Origin: a virus
Strand: one strand, 5' to 3'
Virus record (IMG/VR): IMGVR_UViG_3300043409_000722
Coordinates: 1-27,034 of that record
DNA length: 27,034 nt
Part shown: positions 1 through 8,780 of the stretch, in pieces
Layout of the letters: each line of letters starts with the position of its first letter
How positions within the stretch are numbered: position 1 is the stretch's first letter
Notes under the pieces: model-generated
Told to the model about the DNA's origin: nothing
Databases searched by the model: none
The model's input: only the letters and a program-made list of their open reading frames with translations
Position numbers and translations under genes: made by a program

Positions 1-10
1 AATCTTTCTG

Positions 11-2182
11 TCATTCTTCTTCACCATTCAATAGGTAGCCTATAAGCCCTTGAGTAGATACAGCATTTATGGCTTTCTTGCTGTTAGTACGGTTTAGTTC
101 GTTGATGTAGTTTTTATAAGCCTCGGTTTTCTTCAATCTAGCTTCTGCAATTTTTGCAACCTTTGGTCCTTTGTTTGTCGATAAAACTGCGGTTCTGAAT
201 TCTGGGCTAGCCAACATATCATCAGCAGCTTTTACGGCATCAGTTCTAGTCTTTGATGCTATATCGGCTACCACACCAAGACCGCGAGTCATAGGGTCTG
301 GCGCAAGGCTTGCTTTTTGAGAAAATCCATATAGCTTCCCCACCAGACCTTTTGTTTGGTTAAAATCCTTCATTGCATCAGGGATTATCCCTGTTCTTGT
401 CTTGTTGCGAGTTATGTTAGTAAGCCCTTGAGCCATGATATACATATCGTCTAAGCGCTCTTTAGCCCCCTCTGGCAGGTGTTTTGTCAGCATCTTCTTG
501 TTGGTTGGAGATTCGCTTAACTCGCCCCAAAACTTGGCAAAGCCGTTAGCGTCCAATTCTTTCCCGCTTGCGTATGACTTGCGCATGATGCTATCCATTG
601 CGGTCATTACTGCTTTAGGGCGGTAAGACTCTGGAATGCTTTCGATTGTTTGATTAAATGCTTTTGGGTCTCTTGCAGATAGCGCCTTGATAGCGCCTTC
701 CAGCTTCTTAGTTGCCCCACCTTCAAGACCTTCACCGAATAAATACTTGCTATCATCCTGCAACTTGAATCGGCTTACATCTAATTCTTTTGCGTTTTTC
801 CACAGAGCGCCCGCGCCAGACCCCACTTGATTTGCAACGCCCTCTTGAACCTGTGATAGCTGGCTGTAAAGTCTATTCAGGGTGGCAGTGTCTTCGTCTA
901 CATAGTGGCCTTTGAAACTACCTATAGAGCCGCCTATTTTCTTTCTAAGCGTGTCAACATCGGCGTAGGTAGGCTTGCCCTTAAGGGTATGAAAAACATC
1001 TTTTTCGACAGAGCTAAGTCCTGCTATTCCCTTTTCACGATTTGCCGCCAGCTTTTGCAATTCATTAAGAATAGGCTTTGCATTTACAATTGTGTTCTTT
1101 GGAACCAGCTCATCTATCTTGTCGTAAATGACTTTTGAGTCAGCGCCAAGCTTTGCAATGGTATCTTGCATATCTTGTTTTAATGCCACGTTGACCGCAC
1201 CACTATCAAGAGTGCCTACAGCGTCCTCGGTGATCTTTTTGGCATGCTCGGTCAGCGCTTTAGTGTAATCAGTTAGCATCTCGCTAGCTCTTGAACCGTG
1301 AACTGCCGCAAGTGCGCCGCCCATCTCTTGAGCTGCAATATCGTCTGTAAGCGCTGCGATAGGGGCTTGAATGCCTGCGCGCTCATTGGCCGCAACCCTA
1401 GCGGGATTCATAGCCATTGTGGCTGCTATCTCTTCGCCACGTTTAATAGCGGGAGCCGTAGCTAATTCAGCGCTTTGCAACGGCGCGCTTAACGCAGCAG
1501 GGTCAACGCCTTCACGCGCTAGAATATCTCTCGCTGCTTGATTAGGCGCGCCAGTCAAAGGGTCAATCAATTCATCAGCCGAACCAAAACCATATTTTTT
1601 AGCTAATGAACCAAGTAAGCGACCAACGTAAGGGCTAGCAGCTTGCACGCCACCGCCAATGCCAGCCCCAAGTAATCCACCGCCGACAATGTCGGCCGTA
1701 CTGCCGCCACTGCCTGCTTGAACCGCAGAGCCTTCCAAGCCGCCGACAATAGCTTGATAGCCAATGTTACGAGCTGCTGAAGTGCCGACTGACGCAAGGC
1801 CAGCAGGAAGGAATGGGAGCGCGTTCCCGACAATTTTACCACCCAATGCCGCACCGCTATTCTCTGTAAGCGCTTTGTCAATTTCTGCATTTGGATTATC
1901 CTCTCCAAATCCGGTTAGCCGCTTTACTCCGCGACCAACCTCTGAAAACCCTAATCCCATTCCGGCGAAAAACTTACCAGCGCCGCTCATCGAGTCGATT
2001 ACATCCTTTTGAGCCGCTTCTGGATCTGCATTAGTAAAAACAGATGGATGCATACCATTTGTTTTATTTGATTCAGGCAATGACGCAAAGATTTCCTCTA
2101 ACTCTTGGTCGGTAGGTGGCGAATCACCTGTAAGAGTAACTTTCCTGCCTGTTTGTGGTTCGGTGACGGTATATTTTGGCAT
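11..2182 (-). CDS. Large ejection (internal virion) protein, 723 aa
   Basis: Last of four consecutive Ala/Gly/Gln-rich virion genes, in the place where P22-type podoviruses encode the proteins ejected into the host with the DNA (P22 gp16, gp20, gp7). The N-terminus (about residues 1-35) holds a KVTLTGDSPPTDQELEEIF stretch, a type of opening I associate with large phage ejection proteins. Residues 105-190 are Gly/Ala-rich and hydrophobic (GGLLGAGIGGGVQAA), as expected of a segment that enters or crosses a membrane; the remainder looks helical. I see no lysozyme or transglycosylase motif and no cysteine. The start codon overlaps the upstream stop by 1 bp, so translation is probably coupled. The role comes from position and composition; exact equivalence to P22 gp16 is not shown. 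Confidence 0.7.
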   Translation of the reverse strand: MPKYTVTEPQTGRKVTLTGDSPPTDQELEEIFASLPESNKTNGMHPSVFTNADPEAAQKDVIDSMSGAGKFFAGMGLGFSEVGRGVKRLTGFGEDNPNAEIDKALTENSGAALGGKIVGNALPFLPAGLASVGTSAARNIGYQAIVGGLEGSAVQAGSGGSTADIVGGGLLGAGIGGGVQAASPYVGRLLGSLAKKYGFGSADELIDPLTGAPNQAARDILAREGVDPAALSAPLQSAELATAPAIKRGEEIAATMAMNPARVAANERAGIQAPIAALTDDIAAQEMGGALAAVHGSRASEMLTDYTKALTEHAKKITEDAVGTLDSGAVNVALKQDMQDTIAKLGADSKVIYDKIDELVPKNTIVNAKPILNELQKLAANREKGIAGLSSVEKDVFHTLKGKPTYADVDTLRKKIGGSIGSFKGHYVDEDTATLNRLYSQLSQVQEGVANQVGSGAGALWKNAKELDVSRFKLQDDSKYLFGEGLEGGATKKLEGAIKALSARDPKAFNQTIESIPESYRPKAVMTAMDSIMRKSYASGKELDANGFAKFWGELSESPTNKKMLTKHLPEGAKERLDDMYIMAQGLTNITRNKTRTGIIPDAMKDFNQTKGLVGKLYGFSQKASLAPDPMTRGLGVVADIASKTRTDAVKAADDMLASPEFRTAVLSTNKGPKVAKIAEARLKKTEAYKNYINELNRTNSKKAINAVSTQGLIGYLLNGEEE

Positions 2183-3366
2183 TAGTCACTCACCTCAATC
2201 TTGAATCGGCCAGCTGGAGCGGCTTGTTTTTGAGACTCTTTCCAAGCTGCCGATAAGCTCTTTCCATCGCCGCGCACAGTGCCATTCTTAGAGATAAAAT
2301 CAGCCTTAAACTCTGCATATTCGGCTTTCTTCTGCTGTAGTCGTGAAACAGCGCTAAGCCAATCAGCAACATATTTTGGGTCTGATTTTTCAGTTGGGAA
2401 TGGCGCTTTAGCCATTTCAATATCACGATCAGTAGCAGACCCAGGTGGAAGGCTTGCGATTGCCTCGCTGTTAGTAATCCCAAGAGCCTCTTTACGTAAT
2501 GCGGTAAGCTCGTCTTGGTTTCCGGTTTGCTCTTTTATCCATTCACCCCAAGTGCCCTTTAGGCCGCCGCTCATCTTAGTGGCATTTCTTAAGTTATCCG
2601 CAAGCGTGGTATATCTGGCAGCAGAAGAGCGCGAAACATTAGCGGCATCAGCAGAGTCGGCAATGGCTTTTTCTGCAAATGGAGATAACTTTTCGCCTTC
2701 TTTCGATATCATGCCAATTTTACGGCCTACCGCTTCTTTTTGTGGGCCTTCTGGCAAGCTATTAAAATATGCAATTTCTTTTAGTGATGCGGGTGTCTCG
2801 CCAGCACCTCCGCCATTGCGAGAATCACGCTCTTTAATTGCGACCTCGCGCTCTTTCAATGCAAGCTCTGCTTTATCTTTAGCGGTAAGTACATCAGCCT
2901 TCACAGGATTAAGCGATTGATTCATCACGTGCAAGGCGTTAAACCCAGTAACAGGGTCTTTATCAACGGTTTGCAGCCACTTATCAAGGTTTGTATCTTG
3001 TATTCCTGTGCGTTGATTCTCGGCCTGAATTCTTTGGGCGTATTGATATGCTTCACGCGGATCACTTTCAGCCAATGCCGATAGCTGACCAACACGAGAA
3101 CGCAATTGCTCGAATCTTTCGCCTTCGTTTAATGGAATGTTTAACACCTTGGCCATCATTGCGAACTTTTGCGGATCGGTTTGCGCGATCTCACGCAATG
3201 GCGAATCTTCGGCCATGTTAGGAATGGCTTGGGCAATAAGCTGATTCATTCTTAGCTCTTTACGCTTCTGCTCGTCTTTATCTATTTGAGCTTGACGATA
3301 GTTTAATGCGCCAGCTACATCAGCTAGTTGTGGGTTTGCGATTGCGCCTAAAATACCTTCGTTCAT
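2182..3366 (-). CDS. Ejection / DNA transfer protein, 394 aa
   Basis: Charged, mostly helical protein between two other putative ejection genes. The first 35 residues are typical of podovirus DNA-transfer proteins: a short Gly/Ala start, then a Q-A-Q-I-D-K-D-E-Q-K-R-K amphipathic helix. Residues 165-185 form another strongly charged helix (ELALKEREVAIKERD). There is no signal peptide and no enzyme motif. It overlaps the preceding gene by 4 bp (3363-3366) and the following gene by 1 bp, so the three genes form a coupled block. By analogy with P22 it would be packaged in the capsid or vestibule and injected to form a conduit across the envelope. That role is inferred from context. Confidence 0.65.
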   Translation of the reverse strand: MNEGILGAIANPQLADVAGALNYRQAQIDKDEQKRKELRMNQLIAQAIPNMAEDSPLREIAQTDPQKFAMMAKVLNIPLNEGERFEQLRSRVGQLSALAESDPREAYQYAQRIQAENQRTGIQDTNLDKWLQTVDKDPVTGFNALHVMNQSLNPVKADVLTAKDKAELALKEREVAIKERDSRNGGGAGETPASLKEIAYFNSLPEGPQKEAVGRKIGMISKEGEKLSPFAEKAIADSADAANVSRSSAARYTTLADNLRNATKMSGGLKGTWGEWIKEQTGNQDELTALRKEALGITNSEAIASLPPGSATDRDIEMAKAPFPTEKSDPKYVADWLSAVSRLQQKKAEYAEFKADFISKNGTVRGDGKSLSAAWKESQKQAAPAGRFKIEVSD

Positions 3367-4964
3367 GGTTTTATCCCGTATTGACTTGAGCCGATATTGA
3401 AGCCGCTATATGATGGGTTCCCCGCTGGTGGAGGCGTTGACGTACCACCAGTGCCGCCCAATAACCCAGTAGAAAGCCCCATCTGTAGGCCGCCCTGCAA
3501 AGCATTAGCCATACCCATAGTCCCAGCCGCTTGTGCTGCGCCTATATTAGCATAAGCGTTCTGTGCGTTGGTGGCTTGGCCGCTTGTAATATTTGCAATC
3601 ATGGCCGCTAGATTTTCATTGCTGATTTTATCTTGCAAGCCGTAGTCATAAATCATCTTGGTAGTGTTGGCAATGTCAGCGCTCATCTCGCTGGAGATAT
3701 TCAAACCTTGCTGAGCAAGCAGATTCCCAATGCTTGATGCTGCATTGCTTGCATTCTGCGCAATCGCCATCCCCGCGTTTGTTCTGCCTGACGCTAAATT
3801 GGTTCCGGTTGAGTAACGAGACTGTCCGATTAGCTGGCTGGTGCCAAGCTGATTAGCCGCAACATTTTCAGACGCACCAAGTTGGGCTTGAGCTACATTG
3901 CCGGTCGCGCCCAAGACGTTGCCCGCTTGCGTTTGCGCCACTCCAAATTGATTTTGCCCTAGCATATTGCCTGTTGCATTTAGCAAATTCCCTGTGTTTA
4001 TCCCGTACATACTGGCAAGGTCTGCCAATTTACTAGCAACATCTGATTTTATCTGGTTTTGCTGCATTGCCATTCGGGTGGATGCGTCAAGCCCTGCAAC
4101 CCCAAGCTGAGTTGATGCGGCAATTCCCGCTTGCTGTAGCTGCCCAGCAATATTCGCCTCTTGACCCCTCAATTGGCCAACCTGTGAGGCAGCGTTAAGC
4201 CCTTGGCTGGCAACTTGAGAAATATTATTGAACTGGTTTTGGTAGTCTTGTGACGCTATGCCAGCCGCATTTCGCTGAAGCTCCAGTAAAACATTCCCGC
4301 CAAGAGCGCCACCTCTTGCCGCCGCGCTTCGCTCAGTAGCTTTTTGCATTTGATCCATTTGGTACTGCATGGCAGGCGAAGACTGGTAGGCAGCATAAGC
4401 AGCCTTCTGAGCCTCTTGCCCGTTTGCGCCAGTCAAATCAGCTTGCATTTTAGCTGCAGCATCGCCGCCTTTCTGATAAGCGCTAAATGCCGCAACACCT
4501 GCATCTATTGCACCATTCGGACTTGCGCCACCGACATTAATTGTTGGCATTGAAAATGATGGCATGGATACAGGCTGACCCCCTGAGTAAGATTCCTGCG
4601 CGCCAAGCGCTGATGTTGCATCACGATATCCTTGATTCATAGCTGATAACGCACCGCCAGCGCCCGCAAGAATAGATCCTGTAGAACCAAGCAACCCTTG
4701 GTTTAGCATTTGATTTGATTGATTTACTCCACTGTACAGCGTATTGGCGCCCTGCATTACACCCTGATTAATGGTGTTGGTGGATTGATTTAACCCGCCT
4801 TGCATTGCCATTTCAGAACCAAATTGGCCACCAAGTAACGCTTGCTCTGAACCAATAAGCCCCGTTTGCGGCACTTGCTGTGCGGGCAGTGTTGCGCCGG
4901 TAGTTATTGGCGCGGGCTGGCCAAGCATGTATGTATTTTGCGGCATTGAAATAGGTACTGTCAT
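3363..4964 (-). CDS. Low-complexity Gln/Asn/Gly/Ala-rich virion protein, probable ejection protein, 533 aa
   Basis: Strikingly biased protein: Gln, Asn, Gly, Ala and Ser make up most of it and I see no cysteine. A loosely repeated pattern of about 10-12 residues (such as GNVLGATGN and GNMLGQNQFG) runs from about residue 270 to 420. A more conserved core at about 185-240 (YQSSPAMQYQMDQ, then RSAAARGGALGGN) matches a motif I know from podovirus DNA-transfer proteins, in which an A-A-R-G-G-x-L loop follows a helix. The start overlaps the 170-aa gene stop by 1 bp. It may form, with that smaller protein, a two-gene version of what other phages encode as one ejection protein. The function is inferred from this motif and the position. 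Confidence 0.6.
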   Translation of the reverse strand: MTVPISMPQNTYMLGQPAPITTGATLPAQQVPQTGLIGSEQALLGGQFGSEMAMQGGLNQSTNTINQGVMQGANTLYSGVNQSNQMLNQGLLGSTGSILAGAGGALSAMNQGYRDATSALGAQESYSGGQPVSMPSFSMPTINVGGASPNGAIDAGVAAFSAYQKGGDAAAKMQADLTGANGQEAQKAAYAAYQSSPAMQYQMDQMQKATERSAAARGGALGGNVLLELQRNAAGIASQDYQNQFNNISQVASQGLNAASQVGQLRGQEANIAGQLQQAGIAASTQLGVAGLDASTRMAMQQNQIKSDVASKLADLASMYGINTGNLLNATGNMLGQNQFGVAQTQAGNVLGATGNVAQAQLGASENVAANQLGTSQLIGQSRYSTGTNLASGRTNAGMAIAQNASNAASSIGNLLAQQGLNISSEMSADIANTTKMIYDYGLQDKISNENLAAMIANITSGQATNAQNAYANIGAAQAAGTMGMANALQGGLQMGLSTGLLGGTGGTSTPPPAGNPSYSGFNIGSSQYGIKP

Positions 4965-5476
4965 TATTTTGCTGCTCCCACTAAATATCTACTGCCAAGC
5001 ATTTGCTGCATTGCAGGTGCCACTGCCTGTTGAGCCTGTTGTGGCGTAATTTGCTGCGGCCCTTGTGGCGCGCCAAGCAGCGGAACCTGCGCGCTTTGTA
5101 GCGCTGAGTAATTCGGCTGTATGGCTGTTTGCTGGTTAGCGAATGACATATCAACCGGCAAGCCTAAAATCGCGTTGTTAGCTTGCTGCGCGCCTTGCCC
5201 TATAACCTTTTGAGCGGCTACATTGCTTTGAATCATTGGCTCATATTTGGCGGACTGAGTATTCTTGAAAAAATCCAGCGCGCTTTGAAATCCAGCCTGT
5301 GCCGAACGCTGGCCAATGTTGAAATAGTCTTTGGATTGGCCTATGGCTTGTTGGGACATGGCATTAGATGCAGCCAAGCCTTTCTCTTGGCCTTTTGCTG
5401 CTGATTTTGATGCGCTTTTTGATGCTGCTGCGCCAACCACTGTAGAGCCTATTACTGCCGCCGCTACTACTGACAT
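4964..5476 (-). CDS. Small Ala/Gln-rich virion protein, probable ejection accessory, 170 aa
   Basis: Residues 1-20 are hydrophobic and small (VVAAAVIGSTVVGAAAS), followed by a Ser/Ala/Lys repeat (SKSASKSAAKG) and a helical Gln-rich body. The C-terminal 50 residues are Pro/Gln-rich (GAPQGPQQITPQQAQQ). The N-terminus resembles the glycine-zipper-like start of small podovirus ejection proteins (P22 gp7 class), but I cannot show homology. It overlaps the cupin-like gene upstream by 10 bp and abuts the 533-aa gene downstream, so it belongs to the ejection block. The body is similar in style to the N-terminal half of ejection proteins that elsewhere are a single chain. Confidence 0.55.
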   Translation of the reverse strand: MSVVAAAVIGSTVVGAAASKSASKSAAKGQEKGLAASNAMSQQAIGQSKDYFNIGQRSAQAGFQSALDFFKNTQSAKYEPMIQSNVAAQKVIGQGAQQANNAILGLPVDMSFANQQTAIQPNYSALQSAQVPLLGAPQGPQQITPQQAQQAVAPAMQQMLGSRYLVGAAK

Positions 5477-5913
5477 GATTTATTCTCCAGCAATAAATTG
5501 AACTCTCTCATGGTTTGAACCGTCATAGTTTTTTTAAATACATCACCGTCTGAAATTGGGGTGTTATGCACCGTGATCCAATGCGTATCCTCGTGCGCAT
5601 ATCCGGCGCGCTTGCGCCCAGCCTTGCCATGAAAAACGTTGTAACCCGTGTAACGCTTAACTCCTTCGGGTGTTGCAACAGAAATATCACCGCTTAACAT
5701 AATGTCTACATAATCAGCTAAATGGACGCGGCCAGTTAATAGCGTGTCTTTTGGTATCATAATTTGACGGGTATACATTCCGTTTATGTTGTTGCTTAGC
5801 GCAGGAATATCGACCTGATCCTGCTCAAGCATTGCCAGCTCCATAGCTTCGATGTTTTCAACCATAGAGATTGATAAAATCTCATTAACCTGAACTTCTG
5901 TTAATTCGTTCAT
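5467..5913 (-). CDS. Cupin-like phage protein, 148 aa
   Basis: After a helical N-terminus (about residues 1-45), the middle has the strand-turn-strand rhythm of a small cupin barrel: a strand with IPKDTLLTG, then HLADYVDIMLSGDISV, a GYNVFHGKAGRKRAGY turn, and a final THWITVHNT strand. I recall conserved phage proteins with this pattern (I-P-A-G-T-x-L-x-G, H, G-D, W-x-x-x-H), usually near tail or virion genes; their role is unknown to me. I prefer ATG 5913 to an in-frame GTG at 5919, because that ATG overlaps the TGA of a preceding short reading frame (ATGA arrangement). It could be a small structural protein or an enzyme; metal ligands are not clearly complete. Confidence 0.6.
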   Translation of the reverse strand: MNELTEVQVNEILSISMVENIEAMELAMLEQDQVDIPALSNNINGMYTRQIMIPKDTLLTGRVHLADYVDIMLSGDISVATPEGVKRYTGYNVFHGKAGRKRAGYAHEDTHWITVHNTPISDGDVFKKTMTVQTMREFNLLLENKSCQ

Positions 5914-6055
5914 ACCCACCCCATAGTCGTATCGCCGCCAATTGCATTAACCCTCTTGATATAGAGCGCTCCGGTGTTTTCGTCCATATATAGACGTGTT
6001 TTGCTTGCTGAAACTACTTTTCAGGTGATCCAGCACCCCCATTATTCCCAACCGT
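5910..6055 (-). pseudogene. Broken small gene or domain of the phage appendage type (start lost, one-base frameshift)
   Basis: This stretch, otherwise an unusually long gap among overlapping genes, still encodes a recognisable domain in two frames. One frame gives V-G-N-N-G-G-A-G-S-P-E-K and then a TAG (6016-6014). Moving back one base at the AAAAG just before that TAG gives V-V-S-A-S-K-T-R-L-Y-M-D-E-N-T-G-A-L-Y-I, and on to T-M-G-W-V and a TGA at 5912-5910. Joined, this matches a module I know from phage appendage proteins: GSPE, then VVxA, then LY, a short turn, Y(V/I)K and G-W-V. The first frame has no ATG, GTG or TTG; the codon before the V is ACG (6055-6053), one base from ATG. Options are a decayed gene, a programmed -1 shift, or a sequence error in a short run. 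The second half alone could start at ATG 5987 (25 aa). Confidence 0.5.
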
Positions 6056-7550
6056 AAACAGGCTGCCAAATATATTGGATCGTTTGCGAAGCGGTAGCCG
6101 TTCCGACTAAGAATTTACCAACCAGAGCCACAAATTCGCCCGGGTTAACATAGGCAGGAGAGTCGCCAAGATCAATAAATATCTGACCGTTCTGTGGCTG
6201 TGATCCAATACCAGCCCCCACCGCCCAAGACATAAAGCCTAGGCCTATTTTTCGCGGTGCTTTTGCGGTAGCTGTTACAAATGATCCCGTCTCAGCAGTA
6301 GCCAAGCTTACAGCGGTATGACCAAATGCTAATGACCACTGAATTACAGTAGCAGTTGTTGCCACCGCTGCCCCAAGGTTTACCGCATCAATGATAATGC
6401 CGCGTAATGCAAGCCTGCGCCCCTGTACAGTTTGAGATCCAGCTGGAACTTGATAGCTGCCAAAGATTAAATCAGTAACCGCCCCAGCCGCCGCTGTTGC
6501 TAAGCCTTGACCGCCCAACCCTGCTGGCAAGTTAGCGGTTAGAGCCGTGTTGCTTGGGGCTGCTGCCGTTGGGTTTGCTGAGTTTGGCAAAGTAGCCAAG
6601 CTGCCCATAGTGCCGCCTGAAAGGCCTTGATAAGAACCAAGCACGCGCTGGCCAACAATAGATAACCTGTCGGCATACTGAGAGCCACGAACGAATACAC
6701 GGTAATCAGAAATAAGCGCTTGAGTTGCTGCACCTGCTGCACCGCCTACAATCGCATGACGTACTGACCACGGTAACGCAACTGATTTAGTTGGGAAGCT
6801 CGCGCCTACAGGAGTAGGAACCTCACCCATCAAATAGTTATTAATCCAAAACGTAGTTGAAACGTTATTGACCTGGATTAGGTAGCGGTTTACGGCGTTG
6901 TTAGTGTAAAGCCAAGTTCCAGCACCCAAGGCAAGCGGGAAAGCTGCTGTAGCTGTCTCAACACCTGAAATATTTACTACGCCCATCATTCCGCTTGCTG
7001 TCATTCGGAAAAACACACCATCTAACGGGGCAAATGCTGTAGTGGCTCCACGCAAGAACAAACCAAAATCTATAACAGTGTTAGCGTTAGGTTGCGCGGT
7101 AAATGCTACGCTAGTTTCAACAACTGTGGTTTGTGTGCCGCCAACGGGGAACTGGGCATGGGTGCCGAACGTCATACCCGTTGTAGTGGTTGTAATGTTG
7201 CCTGAGTTGGTTAGCAACCCAGCCGCCGAACAAGTAGCGGTTAACGTAGTGAATGCGTGCGCGTGCTTACCAGTGTTTTGAGATGTGTAGTTAAACTGCT
7301 CTTGGTCAAGCATGTTGTCGTGCGCTACGCGCTGGCGATAGTCTTTGTCAACCTCGCCAGATAACACTTGTCTTTCGCCTGTGAACTGACCTGTATCAAC
7401 CTCTGAATAGCTAGCGGGGGCATTAGCCTCACCACCTGCAACCTCTTCGCCGCCAGCATTAAAGCCACCAAGTCGAACCCATAGCGTATTATCTGAATCA
7501 ACTTCTGCTTGCGTGCCAGTTGTACCGCGTATTTCTGCATCAAATGCCAT
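6042..7550 (-). CDS. Virion structural protein, probable capsid or tail appendage, 502 aa
   Basis: Long beta-rich protein, full of Thr, Ala, Gly and Val, in the tail/appendage block. Its start (residues 1-35) contains the V-D-S-D-N-T-L-W-V-R-L segment, and a second region has A-H-D-N-M-L-D-Q-E-Q-F-N-Y-T-S (about 75-90). Both are features I associate with a family of phage structural proteins that have a jelly-roll-like middle and end in an aromatic-acid tail (here Y-G-W-E). The middle (130-300) reads as alternating strands and could be a lectin-like sandwich. No catalytic motif is visible. A GAGGC ribosome binding site precedes ATG 7550. It may be a decoration or fibre protein of the virion; the exact location is not known. 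Confidence 0.6.
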   Translation of the reverse strand: MAFDAEIRGTTGTQAEVDSDNTLWVRLGGFNAGGEEVAGGEANAPASYSEVDTGQFTGERQVLSGEVDKDYRQRVAHDNMLDQEQFNYTSQNTGKHAHAFTTLTATCSAAGLLTNSGNITTTTTGMTFGTHAQFPVGGTQTTVVETSVAFTAQPNANTVIDFGLFLRGATTAFAPLDGVFFRMTASGMMGVVNISGVETATAAFPLALGAGTWLYTNNAVNRYLIQVNNVSTTFWINNYLMGEVPTPVGASFPTKSVALPWSVRHAIVGGAAGAATQALISDYRVFVRGSQYADRLSIVGQRVLGSYQGLSGGTMGSLATLPNSANPTAAAPSNTALTANLPAGLGGQGLATAAAGAVTDLIFGSYQVPAGSQTVQGRRLALRGIIIDAVNLGAAVATTATVIQWSLAFGHTAVSLATAETGSFVTATAKAPRKIGLGFMSWAVGAGIGSQPQNGQIFIDLGDSPAYVNPGEFVALVGKFLVGTATASQTIQYIWQPVYGWE

Positions 7551-7560
7551 TTTATAAGCC

Positions 7561-8577
7561 TCAATAAACCCAATTTATGGATATGTCGCCCTTAATTTTT
7601 TGATAAGAGCGAACGTAAATAGTAAAACCAGTTCCAGCAACTACATCGCCAGTGGTAACAGATACGCCTAGAGAGCCAAGATACTTATGATCGTTAGCCG
7701 TGTAGTCGCTTGTTGCTGTGGTGCCAATTGACGCGGCTACTTTAGACCCTGCCAATATTCCAGTCTGACCGGTTACTACTAGCTGCGCCTCATTCGTTTC
7801 TGTTGCCCCAAGGCTTACAGTTGAGGTGCCAGAGGTTACGCTACCGCCTCCAGATGCCGCGTTAAGAACGCCGGCAGTCAATGTTAAGTTAGTGCCTAGC
7901 GTGATCTCTTCAATATCACCAGAAGCTGCCGTGCTGCGCCCCAGAAGCTTATTAGTCGCAATGTTCTGCATCTTGGCAAACGTTACGGTATCAGCAGGTA
8001 TTGTTAATGTTATTGCTGTAGTGCCTGAGCCTGCCGCGTCACCCGTAACCGTTATGGTTTGGTTCGCAGTGAGATAAGCGCCTGCCGGTTGCTTGCTGTT
8101 AAAAGTGTTCCAATCTGTAGCTGTTAGTTTACCACTTTGCGCGCCGGTTGCGTCTTGAAGCGTTATGGTTATCGCGGGCGTTGTGGTCGCTGTTGCTACG
8201 CTACCAGAAAACCCGTTAGCTGTTACTACGCTTGCGCTGGTTACTGTGCCAATGTTATCGGTTGCGCCTGTAGCCACGCCTGCAAGCTTAATCTGCATTG
8301 CGCTGGTCATTACCCCTGCATTAGTGCCATCTGCTGCCGCTAGAACCGCATCGGTGCCGGTATCGCTTATTACTGTTGTAGTGGTTGCCGTGTAGCTGGC
8401 CGAAAGGTTAGTCGCTCCCCCCGCCCCGCCAATAGCGGTAAGAGCCGACCAAGTACTAGCACCATTGCCGATCTTTAATGTGTTGTTGGTGGTGTCGTAG
8501 CCAGGCTGACCGTTCGCTAAAACAGGATTCACGCTTGCCCAGTTTGCCGCCGTATCGCGCTTTAATTGAATAGTCAT
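7561..8577 (-). CDS. Tail fibre-like protein, 338 aa
   Basis: Residues 1-50 match the short beta module common at the N-terminus of phage fibres and receptor-binding proteins: I-Q-L-K-R-D-T-A-A-N-W, then N-G-Q-P-G-Y-D-T-T-N-N-T-L-K-I-G and W-S-A-L. The shaft (about 60-255) is Thr/Ala/Gly-rich with fibre-typical motifs, for example NKLLGRSTAASGDIEEI. The last 75 residues form a separate C-terminal head ending in F-T-I-Y-V-R-S and I-S-I-N-W-V-Y, a common fibre tip pattern. Its ATG overlaps the preceding 68-aa gene by 4 bp (ATGA). It most likely binds the host surface. At 338 aa it is short for a complete receptor-binding fibre and might be one of several. Confidence 0.75.
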   Translation of the reverse strand: MTIQLKRDTAANWASVNPVLANGQPGYDTTNNTLKIGNGASTWSALTAIGGAGGATNLSASYTATTTTVISDTGTDAVLAAADGTNAGVMTSAMQIKLAGVATGATDNIGTVTSASVVTANGFSGSVATATTTPAITITLQDATGAQSGKLTATDWNTFNSKQPAGAYLTANQTITVTGDAAGSGTTAITLTIPADTVTFAKMQNIATNKLLGRSTAASGDIEEITLGTNLTLTAGVLNAASGGGSVTSGTSTVSLGATETNEAQLVVTGQTGILAGSKVAASIGTTATSDYTANDHKYLGSLGVSVTTGDVVAGTGFTIYVRSYQKIKGDISINWVY

Positions 8578-8780
8578 GCGCCACCATCGTCAAACGAAAA
8601 CACACCGCCAGTGCTTGCCGATCCGTCATCTAATCCAAAGCTGCCAGATGATGAGCCAACACCGCTATACAGCTCTAATATTGAATTCCTAACCTGTGCG
8701 CAAAAAATGTGTAAGTTTTGCAGCGGTCTAAATTTGTCATCGACAATAGGCTGGTTTCTATCAATGGGCCTAAGCTCCAA
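8574..8780 (-). CDS. Small conserved phage protein, 68 aa
   Basis: Starts M-E-L-R-P-I-D-R-N-Q-P-I-V-D, a pattern I recognise from small proteins that sit between the DNA-stabilisation (gp10-like) gene and the fibre genes in many podoviruses and some siphoviruses. A helical middle follows (LHIFCAQVRNSILEL), then a Gly/Ser/Asp-rich flexible tail. It overlaps the gp10-like gene by 11 bp upstream and the fibre gene by 4 bp downstream, which supports real, coupled translation. Function unknown; a tail-assembly or connector role is only a guess from position. Confidence 0.6.
   Translation of the reverse strand: MELRPIDRNQPIVDDKFRPLQNLHIFCAQVRNSILELYSGVGSSSGSFGLDDGSASTGGVFSFDDGGA

Noticed and set aside
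2279-2920. Long plus-strand reading frame opposite the 394-aa gene
   Set aside because: It is fully inside a well-supported minus-strand gene, has no ribosome binding site or family match, and the whole window is transcribed leftwards. The other plus-strand frames are rejected for the same reason.
6042-7550. Stop-codon readthrough of the 502-aa protein into the following domain
   Set aside because: The same frame has a second stop (TGA) a few codons later, and Y-G-W-E is a plausible natural end, so simple readthrough cannot join the two.
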